Notes: generated by a model from the letters alone, not told the origin. Positions 8,517 through 18,885 are shown, counted from the first letter of the stretch. The stretch is DNA of 58,170 nt from Caldilineaceae bacterium (GCA_018003515.1 JAGNDO010000014.1:1-58170); one strand, 5' to 3'. Translations and numbers: made by a program.

Positions 8517-9785
8517 ATGAACATACGCATGGTGCCGGACACAATTGAAAAGATGGCTTTGTTGGCCGATGCCACGCGCTTTGAGGCGGCGGGGGATTCG
8601 CCCCACCGGGAGGGGGCATCCGAAGGGGTGGCGGCGGCGTTGGAGGCGGGCGCGCCGCCCTCTTGTTTTGTGCCCAATGCCGGGGCGGTGGACGGGGAGA
8701 TCCCGTTGACCGTGGCCCCGCCCGTGCGCTCGGCCAAGCGCAGTGTGTTGGAGGGATTGCAGGCGTCCATCACTATGGCCGCCACGCCCAAGGGGCCCAA
8801 GCCTCTGCTCAAGGGCATGGTGACCACGGCGTGCGAGCGCAATTGCTATTATTGTCCCTTCCGGGCCGGGCGCAGCCGCACCCAGCGCATCAGCTTTTCG
8901 CCGGACGAGCTGGCCAAGGGCTTTGACCAGTTGCAGCGGGCCAAGATGGTGGATGGGCTTTTTCTGTCGTCGGGGATCATCGGCGGCGGCCCCACGGCCC
9001 AAGACAAGATCATCGCCAGCGCGGAGATCTTGCGGCGCAAGTATGCGTTTACGGGCTATATCCACCTCAAGATCATGCCGGGGGCGGAATATGAGCAGAT
9101 CCGCCAGGCCATGCGGTTGGCGGATCGGGTCTCCATCAATTTGGAGGGGGCGACGGCCCAGCGGCTGGCCGCCCTGGCCCCCATGAAGTCGTATTGGGAT
9201 GAACTGTTGCAGCGCATGACCTGGGTGCATCGCATCCGCCAGGAAGAGCGGCTGCGCACCAGTTTGGCCACCCAGTTTGTGGTGGGCGCGGTGGGGGACA
9301 CGGATCTGGAACTGCTGGCCATCAACGCCAAGCTGTACTCGGAGTTGAAGTTGGCGCGAGTCTATTTTTCCGCCTTCAACCCCATCGGCCAAACGCCCTT
9401 TGAGGATCTGGCCCCGGTGCTGCCCTTGCGGGAGTTCCGGCTCTATCAGGCCAGCTTTTTGTTGCGGGACTATGGCTGGGATCTGGAGGAGATGAGCTTC
9501 CAGGGGGACCAGAATCTGCGCCTGGATGTGGACCCCAAGCAGGCGTGGGCGGACCAACATCTGCGCCACGCGCCCGTGGACCTGGCCGGCGCGGACCGAT
9601 CCACCCTGCTGCGGGTGCCGGGGATCGGGCCGAAGTCGGCGGATGCGATTTTGGCGGCCCGGCGGCGGGGGCAGATCCAGGATGTGGAGCAGTTGCGGGC
9701 CATCGGCGTGGCCGCGCCGAACAAGGCGTTGCCTTATGTGCTTTTCAATGGGCGACGACCGGCGCATCAGCCGACATTATGGTGA
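8517..9785 (+). CDS. radical SAM protein with C-terminal helix-hairpin-helix
   Basis: A 422-residue protein. The radical SAM cluster motif is CERNCYYC (Cys106, Cys110, Cys113). It sits unusually far in, after about 95 residues, as in the family annotated as putative DNA modification/repair radical SAM proteins. The C-terminal [19 protein letters not shown] is a helix-hairpin-helix DNA-binding motif. No substrate is established for the family. ATG 8517 is chosen because [21 protein letters not shown] is the conserved start; the upstream frame reads through repeat DNA. The uracil-glycosylase-like partner often seen beside such genes is not in this window. Confidence 0.8.
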   Translation: MNIRMVPDTIEKMALLADATRFEAAGDSPHREGASEGVAAALEAGAPPSCFVPNAGAVDGEIPLTVAPPVRSAKRSVLEGLQASITMAATPKGPKPLLKGMVTTACERNCYYCPFRAGRSRTQRISFSPDELAKGFDQLQRAKMVDGLFLSSGIIGGGPTAQDKIIASAEILRRKYAFTGYIHLKIMPGAEYEQIRQAMRLADRVSINLEGATAQRLAALAPMKSYWDELLQRMTWVHRIRQEERLRTSLATQFVVGAVGDTDLELLAINAKLYSELKLARVYFSAFNPIGQTPFEDLAPVLPLREFRLYQASFLLRDYGWDLEEMSFQGDQNLRLDVDPKQAWADQHLRHAPVDLAGADRSTLLRVPGIGPKSADAILAARRRGQIQDVEQLRAIGVAAPNKALPYVLFNGRRPAHQPTLW

Positions 9786-9804
9786 AAGCGGGTTAACCCA
9801 CTGC

Positions 9805-9960
9805 GGTTTCGATACGCCCTTTCTTTTGGGATCAAGCGAGTAGTTGGGTCGAGCCGGGCTACTCAACCTGCGTTGGCCTTTGCGCGTGACTAGCGCCGGT
9901 TGAGTAGCCGCCGTCAAGATCTCCGCTGACCCTTCACGCACTCGGCGGCGTATCGAAACC
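9805..9960. repeat. nested inverted repeat, outer arms 14 bp, inner arms 12 bp
   Basis: Outer arms ggtttcgatacgcc (9805-9818) and its complement (9947-9960) enclose inner arms ggctactcaacc (9857-9868) and its complement (9898-9909). The right outer arm encodes the C-terminus (GFDTPP) of the membrane protein on the minus strand. Part of the inner unit (ctactcaacctgcg) recurs at 13370-13383. Confidence 0.7.
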
Positions 9961-10440
9961 AGAGCGGGTTGACCCACGGGCGGTGGTCAAAACCCCGATC
10001 AAAAGTGCAACAATCCACGGCGACGGCCCCACGATCCCCAGCAGCCCCACGCCGATCCCCGCCAGCCAGCCGGAGACTTCGATCCACCCCAGCCGCCCCA
10101 GCATGGATGGACCGGGGAGGAGGTCCGCCCAGGCCAGGCCGATGGCGGCCCACAGGATGATCCCCACCAGCCCCTCTTCGGGCGTGAATCCCAGCAGGAC
10201 CAGGGCCAGGATGATCAGGATGGTGGCGCGCTGCCGCCGGGCGGGGTCGGCGAGGGGCCGTCTTGGGGGCGACCGGGTCTCTGCGAAACGGCGCACCCCT
10301 TCTCCTCCAAAAGAAAAGAGCAAAATCAGCCCGGTGATCAGCCAGGGGTTGCCGTGGGCCGTGTGGAAAAAGCCGACCACGGGCGCGTAGGTCAGGCGGA
10401 AGGCGGCGAAGAAGGCGCGGGCAGTGCTTGGGCGGCTCAT
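9934..10440 (-). CDS. small polytopic membrane protein, unknown
   Basis: 168 residues with about four predicted membrane segments: PWLITGLILLFSF, ATILIILALVLLGF, LVGIILWAAIGLAWA and GWLAGIGVGLLGIVG. A basic, Arg-rich loop follows the first. No family is recognised. The ATG overlaps the sulfatase stop codon (ATGA, 10437-10440), so it is the last gene of the maturase-sulfatase operon and may be an accessory to it. Its final residues are encoded by an arm of a dispersed inverted repeat, so the C-terminus may have been set by repeat insertion. Confidence 0.65.
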   Translation of the reverse strand: MSRPSTARAFFAAFRLTYAPVVGFFHTAHGNPWLITGLILLFSFGGEGVRRFAETRSPPRRPLADPARRQRATILIILALVLLGFTPEEGLVGIILWAAIGLAWADLLPGPSMLGRLGWIEVSGWLAGIGVGLLGIVGPSPWIVALLIGVLTTARGSTRSGFDTPPSA

Positions 10441-12026
10441 TTGGTGAGTGAGGGCAGGTAGAGTTGAGAGAAAGGGGTCAGTCGCTCGCTTTCCAATTGG
10501 ATCAGTCGCTCGCGCAGGCGGGCTTCGTCCGCGGCATAGGCGGGATTTCCGGCCAGGTTGATCTGTTCCAGGGGGTCCGCGGCCAGGTCATAGAGTTCGT
10601 ATTGGGGCGGGGCCTGGCCGACGGGGTCAAAATAGCGGGCATATTTCCAATTTTGCTCTCGCATGCAGCGGATATGGCTGGGCTGTTGCACATAGGGCAG
10701 TTCTGTGGCCGTGCCCGCCCGTTCGTCGTCGAAGGTGAAGAGGATGGCGTCTTGGACGCTGGCGGTGGGTTCGCTGAAGAGGGGGGTCAGGTCAAAGCCG
10801 GAGAAGTGGATGACCTGGGGATTGGACAGGTGGGCCAAGCTGGCGACCGTGGGCATGAGATCCACAAGGGAGGCCAGGGCGTTGCTGACCACGGGCGTGG
10901 GAAAGAGAAGCGGGTTGGAGATGATCAGGGGTACGCGCAGGGTTTCGTCGTAGGCGTTGAACATCTTTTGACGCAGGCCGCCGTGGGAGAGCCCCATTTC
11001 GCCGTGGTCCGCGGTGCGCAGGATCACCGTGTCGTTGACAAGACTGCGGGCATCCAGTGCGGCCAGGACGCGTCCGATCTGCTGATCGATACGCATGTGC
11101 AGTTCGGCATAGAAGTTCACATAGTTGAGTTTGCGTTGGTCGGTGAGCAAAGGGCCAAGGAAGCTGGCGTAGAGATCCCTGGATTGGGCCTGGACCGTGG
11201 GCTTGGTGGCCAGGTCCTCGTTGACCGTGGGGGGGAGGGGGATGCCCATGTTGAAGTTGGCCGTGCTGCTGTATTGGCTTGCCCCGCAGCTTTCATCGTC
11301 AAAACCGGCGGGATAGGCGATGACATCGTGCGGGTTGACCAGCATGACAAAGAGGGCGAAGGGTGCGCCGCCGGTGTAATTCTCCAGAAAACTCACGGCC
11401 TGGCCGGCGATGTCCGGGTCGTTGGCCGCGCAACCGTCGCCGTAGTCTGCGGGATCCTGGGCCTCGCCGGCAGTGGTGGGTTTCCACTCGTTGGCCCCAA
11501 AGGTCAACAGATCGTCCGCATCCACCGGGCCGCCGTCGGCATGTTTGCTCATGTGCCATTTGCCCTTCCACGCCACATGATAGCCGGCCGCGGCCAGCAT
11601 TTGGGCCATGTTTTGCAGATTGGGCGAGAGGGGCGTCTCGGTGCCGGAGAGTTTGCCGTTGTAGGTCAGGGTCATCTTCAGCCCGTGCTGTTCGGGGTAG
11701 AGACCGGTGAAGAGGCTGGCCCGGCTGGGCGAACACATGGAGGCGTTGCAGAAGTGGCGCTGAAAGCTGATGCCGTGGTCGAGCAGGCGCTGACGGTTGG
11801 GCAGATTCTGGGCGAAGTTCCAATCCGCAGGCCAGTGCTGAGGGGTGCGTTCCTGGTCCGTGACGATGAAGAGCAGGTTGGGCTGATCCGGCAGGGCTTC
11901 GGGGGGATTGGGGTTGGACGGCTGGGCGTGCAGTCGGTTGGCGGCGGCCAGACCCACGGCACCGGCCCCACCGGCCAGCATCAAGAAGCGACGACGGGAG
12001 AAATTGGGGTGAAGAAAGTGGGTCAT
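10437..12026 (-). CDS. exported Cys-type sulfatase
   Basis: Hydrolyses sulfate esters. 529 residues of the alkaline phosphatase superfamily. The signature CSPSR (Cys98-Arg102) in NASMCSPSRASLFTG is the CxPxR box whose Cys becomes formylglycine. NLLFIVTDQER supplies the first metal ligand region, and DHGEMG and the WKGKWHMSKH segment are also present. The N-terminus FSRRRFLMLAGGAGAVGLA looks like a twin-arginine signal, implying export folded. The C-terminus is QLYLPSLTK, like two other exported proteins here. ATG 12026 is preceded by AAGGAGG. Transcribed after its maturase, with a 116-base gap. Confidence 0.92.
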   Translation of the reverse strand: MTHFLHPNFSRRRFLMLAGGAGAVGLAAANRLHAQPSNPNPPEALPDQPNLLFIVTDQERTPQHWPADWNFAQNLPNRQRLLDHGISFQRHFCNASMCSPSRASLFTGLYPEQHGLKMTLTYNGKLSGTETPLSPNLQNMAQMLAAAGYHVAWKGKWHMSKHADGGPVDADDLLTFGANEWKPTTAGEAQDPADYGDGCAANDPDIAGQAVSFLENYTGGAPFALFVMLVNPHDVIAYPAGFDDESCGASQYSSTANFNMGIPLPPTVNEDLATKPTVQAQSRDLYASFLGPLLTDQRKLNYVNFYAELHMRIDQQIGRVLAALDARSLVNDTVILRTADHGEMGLSHGGLRQKMFNAYDETLRVPLIISNPLLFPTPVVSNALASLVDLMPTVASLAHLSNPQVIHFSGFDLTPLFSEPTASVQDAILFTFDDERAGTATELPYVQQPSHIRCMREQNWKYARYFDPVGQAPPQYELYDLAADPLEQINLAGNPAYAADEARLRERLIQLESERLTPFSQLYLPSLTK

Positions 12027-12142
12027 TGCGCCCTCCTTGGGGGCTGTGGTCAGAAAAAGATCGATGAAGCTTTTGCCACTCAACGCCGGGGAACGGAGAC
12101 GGGCGACAGGTTCGCCCCGGCATCTCCGGGTTCTTCGCTGGG

Positions 12143-13327
12143 TCACTCGTTGGCTCGCCACAAAGCCATCACATTGGACGGCGGACGCTGCTGGCGCAGT
12201 TCGGTGGCCATCAAGCGCATGGGCGCGTCGATGTGGGTAAAAAAGGCGAAGTAGCCGGCGCACAGATAGTTCAGCCCCGGCTCGCCGTCCGGGGTAGTGA
12301 GGAAGCGGTTCTTGGGACATTCCCCGTGGCAGGCGAAGCGCACGGGGCATTCCCGACATTGGCGGGGCAGGCTGTCCCGCTTGGCTTGGCCAAAAGCCCG
12401 CTGGGCCGGGCTGCCCACCATCCGGGCAATGGGCTCAAGCCGGATGTTGCCCAAGCGATGGGCCTCGTCCACAAAGTGATCGCAACTGTAGAGATCCCCG
12501 TTGTGTTCCAGGGCCAACGCCTCCCCGCACGTCTCCCGGAAGATGCACAGGGATGACGGCTCCCCCAGCCACGCGCCCAGGGCCACATCGAAGATCTGCA
12601 CGAAGACCTTCCCCACGTCGTGGCGCACCCACTCATCAAAGATGGTATTTAGAAAGTCGCCATATTGGGTCGCGCCCACGCTACGGGCCGAAACCCCCGC
12701 CACGTTCCCTTGTGCGCCCGCTTCGCGCTCGACAATGGGGATGAACTGGATATACTGCGCCCCCACCTCGTCCCGCAGGAAGCGATAGACAGGCAGCGCA
12801 TGGTCGGCGTTGGCGGCGTGTACCGTGGCCAGGATGTTGACGGCGACCCCCGCGGTGCGCAAGTGGGCCAGCCCGGCCATCACCCGGCGGAAGGTGGGCG
12901 CACCGCCCTTGTCCACCCGGAAGGCGTCGTGGAGTGGCTGGGGCCCGTCCAGGCTGACGCCGACCAGAAAGTCGTGGCGGCGGAAGAAGGCGGCCCACTC
13001 GGCGTCGATCAGGGTGGCGTTGGTCTGGATGGTGTTGGCAACGCTCTTGGCGGGCGGGCAAAGTTGGCGCTGCAAGCTCATGGCCCGGCGGAAGAAGTCC
13101 AGCCCCATGAGCAAGGGTTCGCCGCCCTGCCAGGCGAAGGTCACCTCCGGGCCGGGCTGGGAGGCCAGGGTCTGGCCGATCAACGCGGTGAGGGTAGCGT
13201 GATCCATGCGGAAGCCGCTGCCAGGATAGAGATTTCCCCGGGAGAGATAGTAGCAATAGGTGCAATCCAGGTTGCAGATGGCCCCGGTGGGTTTGATCAG
13301 CAAGGAAAAGGGTGGGGCGAGCGGCAT
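12143..13327 (-). CDS. anaerobic sulfatase-maturating radical SAM enzyme
   Basis: Converts the sulfatase active-site Cys (or Ser) to formylglycine without oxygen. 394 residues. The radical SAM motif is CNLDCTYC (Cys18, Cys22, Cys25), followed by AWQGGEPLLMG. The C-terminal SPASM cysteines appear in CGEALALEHNGDLYSCDHF and CRECPVRFACHGECPKNRF, as expected for auxiliary Fe-S clusters. ATG 13327 is preferred to 13339 because GGAGG sits five bases upstream. It is directly upstream of a CSPSR sulfatase, its likely substrate, before Tat export. Confidence 0.92.
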   Translation of the reverse strand: MPLAPPFSLLIKPTGAICNLDCTYCYYLSRGNLYPGSGFRMDHATLTALIGQTLASQPGPEVTFAWQGGEPLLMGLDFFRRAMSLQRQLCPPAKSVANTIQTNATLIDAEWAAFFRRHDFLVGVSLDGPQPLHDAFRVDKGGAPTFRRVMAGLAHLRTAGVAVNILATVHAANADHALPVYRFLRDEVGAQYIQFIPIVEREAGAQGNVAGVSARSVGATQYGDFLNTIFDEWVRHDVGKVFVQIFDVALGAWLGEPSSLCIFRETCGEALALEHNGDLYSCDHFVDEAHRLGNIRLEPIARMVGSPAQRAFGQAKRDSLPRQCRECPVRFACHGECPKNRFLTTPDGEPGLNYLCAGYFAFFTHIDAPMRLMATELRQQRPPSNVMALWRANE

Positions 13328-13432
13328 GGTGGCCTCCATTCGTTTTGCACCATTATGGTTGACCCGGCCTACTCAACCTGCGCTGACCTGCCGGGCACTT
13401 ACAACTTTTGAAAAGCCCTGAAGCATGGGCGA

Positions 13433-13487
13433 TTGATCCACGAATCTCATTTTGATTCGTGCAGATTCGTGCAGATTCGTGGATCAA
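13433..13487. repeat. 15-bp inverted repeat before glycosyltransferase
   Basis: ttgatccacgaatct (13433-13447) and its exact complement (13473-13487) flank two direct copies of gattcgtgca. It lies between the divergent maturase and glycosyltransferase genes and could act as hairpin or operator. Confidence 0.6.
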
Positions 13488-13555
13488 CAACTTCTCAATT
13501 CTGTGATAGACTTGTGGTACCCAATCCCCAAAACCATCAACCAAGGAGCTTTGTC

Positions 13556-14806
13556 ATGAACATCGGATTTGTGTCCACCCGACTGGCTGGAACCGACGGC
13601 GTCTCGTTGGAGGCGCGCAAGGTGGCGGCCATTTTGACCGATCTGGGCCACACGGCCTTTTACTGCGCCGGGGAGTTGGACCCGGATCTGCCGGGGCGGC
13701 TGGTGCCGGCCATGCACTTCACCCACCCCAAGATTATGGCGGTGCAGGCCGTGGCCTTTTCCACCACGCAGGCCACGCCGGACTTTGAGCGGACGGTGGC
13801 GGACCTGGCCGATCATCTGCGCCAGGAGTTGGCCCTCTTCTGCCAAGAATACGCCATTGACGTACTGGTTCCGCAAAATGCCCTGACCATCCCCATGAAC
13901 ATCCCCCTGGGCGTGGCGTTGACCGATTTTATCCAGGCCACGGGCATGCGCACGGTGGCCCATCACCACGATTTTTATTGGGAGCGGGTGCGTTTTGCCC
14001 GCAGTTGTGTGGGGGAGATCCTGGAACGCTGCTTCCCGCCAAACCTGCCCAGTGCCCGGCACATGGTGATCAACTCCCCGGCCCAGGCCAGCTTGTTGGC
14101 CCGGCGGGGAATCGAGAGCGTGGTGCTGCCCAATATTTTCGATTTTGAGACCGCCGCGCCGGGCATCACGCCAGAAAGTCGCAATCTGCGAGCGGACTTG
14201 GGGTTGACGGACGAGCATTTGCTGATTTTACAGCCCACACGGGTGATCCCCCGCAAGGGGATTGAATTGGCCGTGGAGCTGGTCGCCCGCCTGCAAGATC
14301 CGGCCCACAGTGCCGCGTTGCAGGGCAAGACCCCGGTCCTGGTCATCACCCATCACGCTGGGGATGAGGGACAGGAATACCTCTACCAGCTCCAGGCCCA
14401 GGCCGAAGAGGCCCAGGTGGATCTGCGCTATGTGGGGCCGCGCTTTGCGCCCCAGGGCGACCCGGCGGCGGGTATTTATTCCTTGTGGGACGCCTACGCC
14501 CACGCCGATTTTGTCACCTATCCCAGCCTGTATGAGGGCTTTGGCAATGCCTTGGTAGAGACCGTCTACTTCCGGCTGCCCGCTTTGGTCAACCGGTACA
14601 GCGTCTATGACGCGGACATCCGGCCCCTGGACTTCGACTTTGTGGAGATCGACGGCGTGGTGACGGACGAAAGCGTGGCCGGGGTAATCCAGGCCATGAT
14701 GGACCCGGTGGTGCGGCGACGCATGACCGAACACAACTACGAAACCGCCCGCCGCCACTTCTCGTATGCCGCGGTGCGGCCCATCTTGGCGGGGTTGATC
14801 GGGTAA
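13556..14806 (+). CDS. GT4-like glycosyltransferase
   Basis: 416 residues of the GT-B fold, probably transferring a sugar from a nucleotide donor. The N-terminus MNIGFVSTRLAGTDGVSLEA has the glycine-containing loop after the first strand. ILQPTRVIPRKGIELAVEL is the linker into the donor domain with its Arg and Lys. YPSLYEGFGNALVE (about residues 321-334) is the EX7E donor-site motif. A His-rich HHHDFYWERVRF is seen mid-protein. Acceptor and product are not deducible. ATG 13556 follows AAGGAG. Ends convergently with the DinB gene at a long inverted repeat. Confidence 0.85.
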   Translation: MNIGFVSTRLAGTDGVSLEARKVAAILTDLGHTAFYCAGELDPDLPGRLVPAMHFTHPKIMAVQAVAFSTTQATPDFERTVADLADHLRQELALFCQEYAIDVLVPQNALTIPMNIPLGVALTDFIQATGMRTVAHHHDFYWERVRFARSCVGEILERCFPPNLPSARHMVINSPAQASLLARRGIESVVLPNIFDFETAAPGITPESRNLRADLGLTDEHLLILQPTRVIPRKGIELAVELVARLQDPAHSAALQGKTPVLVITHHAGDEGQEYLYQLQAQAEEAQVDLRYVGPRFAPQGDPAAGIYSLWDAYAHADFVTYPSLYEGFGNALVETVYFRLPALVNRYSVYDADIRPLDFDFVEIDGVVTDESVAGVIQAMMDPVVRRRMTEHNYETARRHFSYAAVRPILAGLIG

Positions 14807-14813
14807 GAGAGCT

Positions 14814-14914
14814 AAAAAATAGGCCACGGATTGGACGGATTTGACGGATTAAAACGGATTTTTTCTTTTCAAAAAAGATCCGTTTTAATCCGTCAAATCC
14901 GTGTCATCCGTGGC

Positions 14915-14923
<9 letters not shown>
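14814..14923. terminator. bidirectional hairpin between convergent genes
   Basis: Arms of about 50 bases (14814-14864 and 14871-14923), made of ggatttgacggatt-type units with A-runs at the outer base and T-runs at the other, pair almost fully around a short loop. The structure gives U-runs in both transcripts. The DinB stop codon lies inside the right arm (14915-14917). Confidence 0.75.
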
Positions 14924-15863
<940 letters not shown>

Positions 15864-17336
15864 ATGTCGCCACCCATCTCCTCAACGCCCGATCCCCTCC
15901 CCCTTGCCCAACTCGAAGATCAGATCCAGACCCTGTTGAAGGAGTGGGACCGCAGTGGAACCGCCACCGTTTTGGCCTGGGCGGGCTTCCGGCTGATCCA
16001 GAGCATTCGGCTTGAGCAAAGCCTTGACGATACCCAGGCAGCGCGGGCATTGGTGCGCTACATGCTGGCCCAGTTGAAAACGGAGCATCCGGATCTGGCC
16101 GACCTGCTGGACTGCCGATACTTCAAAGGCGAGACGGTCAACAAGATCGGCGATCGTCACCACTGGTCTGTGGCCACCACTTATCGCAAACAGAAGCAGG
16201 CCATCACCCGGTTGGCCGAACTGATCCGCCAGGGGGAGCTGGAGGCCCGGACCCTGGCCGCGGACACGGCCCAGAGCCGCTTGCCCCTCTTGCCCAGCCA
16301 GCAACTCTTCGGCGTGGAGAGCGCCCTGACCCGGCTGCGGGCCTTGGTCCACGACCCGGAGAGCAACCTGATCCTGGTGGACGGCATCGGCGGCATCGGC
16401 AAGACCGCCCTGGTCCACGCCCTGATGCAACAGGAGTTTCAGCAGCGCCACTTTGTAGATTTTGGCTGGGTCAGCGCCCAACAGCGTAGCTTTGACGCCG
16501 ACACCGTCCTCGGTTCCCAGGCTCCCCCAGCTCACCCAGCCCGCCCGGCCCTGACCGCCACCGCGCTGATCGAAGCCCTGGCCGCCCAACTGATCACGGG
16601 CCACAACTTCTTCTCCAGCACCCAGGCCGCCCAAGCCCTGGCCGAGCGGTTGCGCCAGATCCCCCATCTGATCGTGATCGACAACCTGGAAACCGTGGTG
16701 GATGTGGAGAGCCTGCTCCCCACCCTCAGCCGGCTGGCCGGGGCGGGCAAATTTGTCCTCACCTCCCGAGAGAGTCTGCGCGACCAGGCCGGGGTGCATC
16801 ATTTCCACGTGCCGGAGTTGGACGAGGTGGACGCCTTGGCCCTGGTGCGCTATGAGGCCCGCCGTCACAACTTGCCCCAGGTGGCCGCCGCCCCGCACCC
16901 GGAACTGGCCCCCCTTTTCGCTGCCGTGGGGGGCAACCCCCTGGCCTTGCGGCTGGTGGTCGGGCAACTGCACCTGCTCACCATCACCCAGGCCGTGGAG
17001 GATCTGCACGAGGCCCGGGGGCGCAGGGCCGAGGCCCTCTACTTCTATATCTATCGCCAAGCGTGGATGCGCCTGGGGGCCGACGAGCAGGACACCCTGC
17101 TGCTCATGCCCCTCTTTGCCCAAAGCGGGGCCGACCTGGAGACCCTCGTCGGTCTCAGCGACCTGGGCCGGGGCCTTTTGGTGGGGGCGTTGCACACCCT
17201 GGCCCGGCTCAACCTGGTCAACGTGGGCGGCAGCCTGCACAGCCGCCGCTTCAGCATCCACCGGCTCACGGAATCCTTCCTGCGCAAAGAGGTGATCCGC
17301 TGGCAGGCAGAAGCCCAGGAGATGCCCCCCTCATGA
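15864..17336 (+). CDS. NB-ARC-type STAND ATPase with N-terminal HTH-like region
   Basis: 490 residues. The N-terminal 130 residues are helical and include KGETVNKIGDRHHWSVATTY, which resembles a sigma-region-4/HTH recognition unit. The NB-ARC core follows: P-loop GIGGIGKTAL (about 174-183), Walker B LIVIDNLE (about 269-276), sensor FVLTSRES and the GGNPLALRL motif. The C-terminus is a winged-helix-like ARC2 region ending in SIHRLTESFL. There are no sensor repeats in this chain. The next gene, whose ATG overlaps this TGA, supplies TPRs. Likely an ATP-switch transcriptional or conflict regulator whose sensor is a separate subunit. Confidence 0.8.
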   Translation: MSPPISSTPDPLPLAQLEDQIQTLLKEWDRSGTATVLAWAGFRLIQSIRLEQSLDDTQAARALVRYMLAQLKTEHPDLADLLDCRYFKGETVNKIGDRHHWSVATTYRKQKQAITRLAELIRQGELEARTLAADTAQSRLPLLPSQQLFGVESALTRLRALVHDPESNLILVDGIGGIGKTALVHALMQQEFQQRHFVDFGWVSAQQRSFDADTVLGSQAPPAHPARPALTATALIEALAAQLITGHNFFSSTQAAQALAERLRQIPHLIVIDNLETVVDVESLLPTLSRLAGAGKFVLTSRESLRDQAGVHHFHVPELDEVDALALVRYEARRHNLPQVAAAPHPELAPLFAAVGGNPLALRLVVGQLHLLTITQAVEDLHEARGRRAEALYFYIYRQAWMRLGADEQDTLLLMPLFAQSGADLETLVGLSDLGRGLLVGALHTLARLNLVNVGGSLHSRRFSIHRLTESFLRKEVIRWQAEAQEMPPS

Positions 17337-18559
17337 ACCATCCCCACACCCCGTCTCTCGCCCCCACTGCCCCCCTCTCCGTGCGGGTGACCACGGATCC
17401 CCTGGCCCGCTTTCGCCGCAAGATCGCCCAAAACGCCCTCAATTGGCTGCACGTTCTGCAAACCGCCCCGCCCCAAGATCCCAGCACCGAGTTCGCCAAC
17501 CTGCACAAAGCCGCCGAGCTGGCCCTGGCCGAACCATCCGCCGGGGAGGCTGGCCTGGCCTTGGTGGATGCCATGTGGCCTTTGGTTGAAAAGCGCGGTT
17601 TTTGGTTAGATTGGGCGGAAGTTTTGGGTCGCGGCCAAGGGGTGGCCCGACGACTGGGTCATGCCTTGGCGGAAGCCCGCATTTTAGACCAACGGGGCGA
17701 GGTGGCCCAAAAGTTGGGCGAAACCACCCAGGCCCTGGCGTGGCAGTCCCAAGCCCTGGCCCTCTTTCGACAGCTTGGCGAGGACGCAGCCACGGGCCGG
17801 GTGTTCAACCACCTGAGCCAGGCCCACATGATCCTGGGCCAGCACACCCCGGCCCTGGCCTGCTGCCAAGAAGCCGTCACCATCTTTTCCGCCACGGGCA
17901 ACCAGGCCGACCTGGCCCAGGCCCACCTGCGCTGGGGGCTGGTCTGCACCGAGCTGACCCAGTGGGATGAGGCGCTGATCCATCATCGCCTGGCCGCAGA
18001 CCTCTTCATCGAACTGGGGGAGGTGAGCGGTCAGGCCAAGGCGATGAACAATCGCGGGAACGTCCTGCGCCTGATGAAGGAATTTCCCCAGGCCATCACC
18101 GCCTTCGAGCAAGCCATCGCCCTGCACACCGCGGCGGGCGACGAGATCAACGTCGCCCGCACGCGGGTCAACCTGGGGATTGTGTACGATTCTCTGGGCG
18201 ACCCTGGGCAGGCATTGCGCCTGCACCGGGAGGTCGAACCCCTCTTCCGGCACCTGGGCGACCGCCCCTGGTTGGCCCGCGTCCTCAACAACCAAGGCGT
18301 CTTCCTGCGCGACCTGGGCGACTCCGCCGCCGCGGCCGATGCCTTCGGCCAGGCCGTCACCCTCCACCACCAAAACGGCAACATCCCCTACGCCGCCATG
18401 ACCCTGCTCACCCTGGCCCAGATGCGCATCAACCTGGGGGATCTTGAGTCGGCGCGCGGTCCGCTACGCGAGGCGGAGGGGCTGCTGGCCGGGTTGCCCC
18501 ATCCGCCGGAAAGGGAGATGGGACGATTGCGGGAGATGGTGGGGGTGGTCTTTGGGTGA
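17333..18559 (+). CDS. TPR-repeat protein, partner of NB-ARC ATPase
   Basis: 408 residues. After a Pro-rich start (MNHPHTPSLAPTAPLSV) comes a helical solenoid of about seven tetratricopeptide repeats, for example GRVFNHLSQAHMILGQHTPA, AKAMNNRGNVLRLMKEFPQA, ARTRVNLGIVYDSLGDPGQA and ARVLNNQGVFLRDLGDSAAA. The ATGA overlap with the NB-ARC gene implies translational coupling and a stoichiometric complex. In most STAND proteins these repeats are fused to the ATPase; here they are split off. No export signal or enzyme domain is seen. Confidence 0.85.
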   Translation: MNHPHTPSLAPTAPLSVRVTTDPLARFRRKIAQNALNWLHVLQTAPPQDPSTEFANLHKAAELALAEPSAGEAGLALVDAMWPLVEKRGFWLDWAEVLGRGQGVARRLGHALAEARILDQRGEVAQKLGETTQALAWQSQALALFRQLGEDAATGRVFNHLSQAHMILGQHTPALACCQEAVTIFSATGNQADLAQAHLRWGLVCTELTQWDEALIHHRLAADLFIELGEVSGQAKAMNNRGNVLRLMKEFPQAITAFEQAIALHTAAGDEINVARTRVNLGIVYDSLGDPGQALRLHREVEPLFRHLGDRPWLARVLNNQGVFLRDLGDSAAAADAFGQAVTLHHQNGNIPYAAMTLLTLAQMRINLGDLESARGPLREAEGLLAGLPHPPEREMGRLREMVGVVFG

Positions 18560-18608
18560 GTGACGGGCATGACCAGGGGGATTGGTCACGCCCTGGGGGT
18601 TGCTCAGA

Positions 18609-18755
18609 TCAGAGTTGGCACTGACCTCCACCCTGGCAATCCGACAGTTGTACCGGTGGACCGTTCCCCACCATCTGAGGCAACGACCCCGATACCTGAC
18701 CCGCCGAGAGCAACAGCATCCCGGCCATCAACAGCATAAGCAGACGTTCTTTCAT
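18609..18755 (-). CDS. small exported peptide, 48 aa
   Basis: ATG at 18755 to TGA at 18609, with GGAGA spaced seven bases upstream. The product starts MKERLLMLLMAGMLLLSAGQ, a clean signal-peptide-like lysine/hydrophobic pattern. It ends with a short hydrophilic part, VQLSDCQGGGQCQL, containing two Cys spaced by five residues. No family is recognised. It is divergent from the HTH-membrane gene and convergent with the TPR gene. Could be a secreted signal or disulfide-looped peptide; a chance ORF is possible, but RBS plus signal sequence argue against it. Confidence 0.5.
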   Translation of the reverse strand: MKERLLMLLMAGMLLLSAGQVSGSLPQMVGNGPPVQLSDCQGGGQCQL

Positions 18756-18885
18756 CGCCAGTCTCCTTTCATATCAACAAGTTGATAGAAACAGGAGACT
18801 GAGAGTTGGGGCCCCGTAGGTCCGGTATCGACCGCACCTGCCTGATCAGAACGCTCAGTCTTTGTGGGTTGTCCTCAACCAACGC

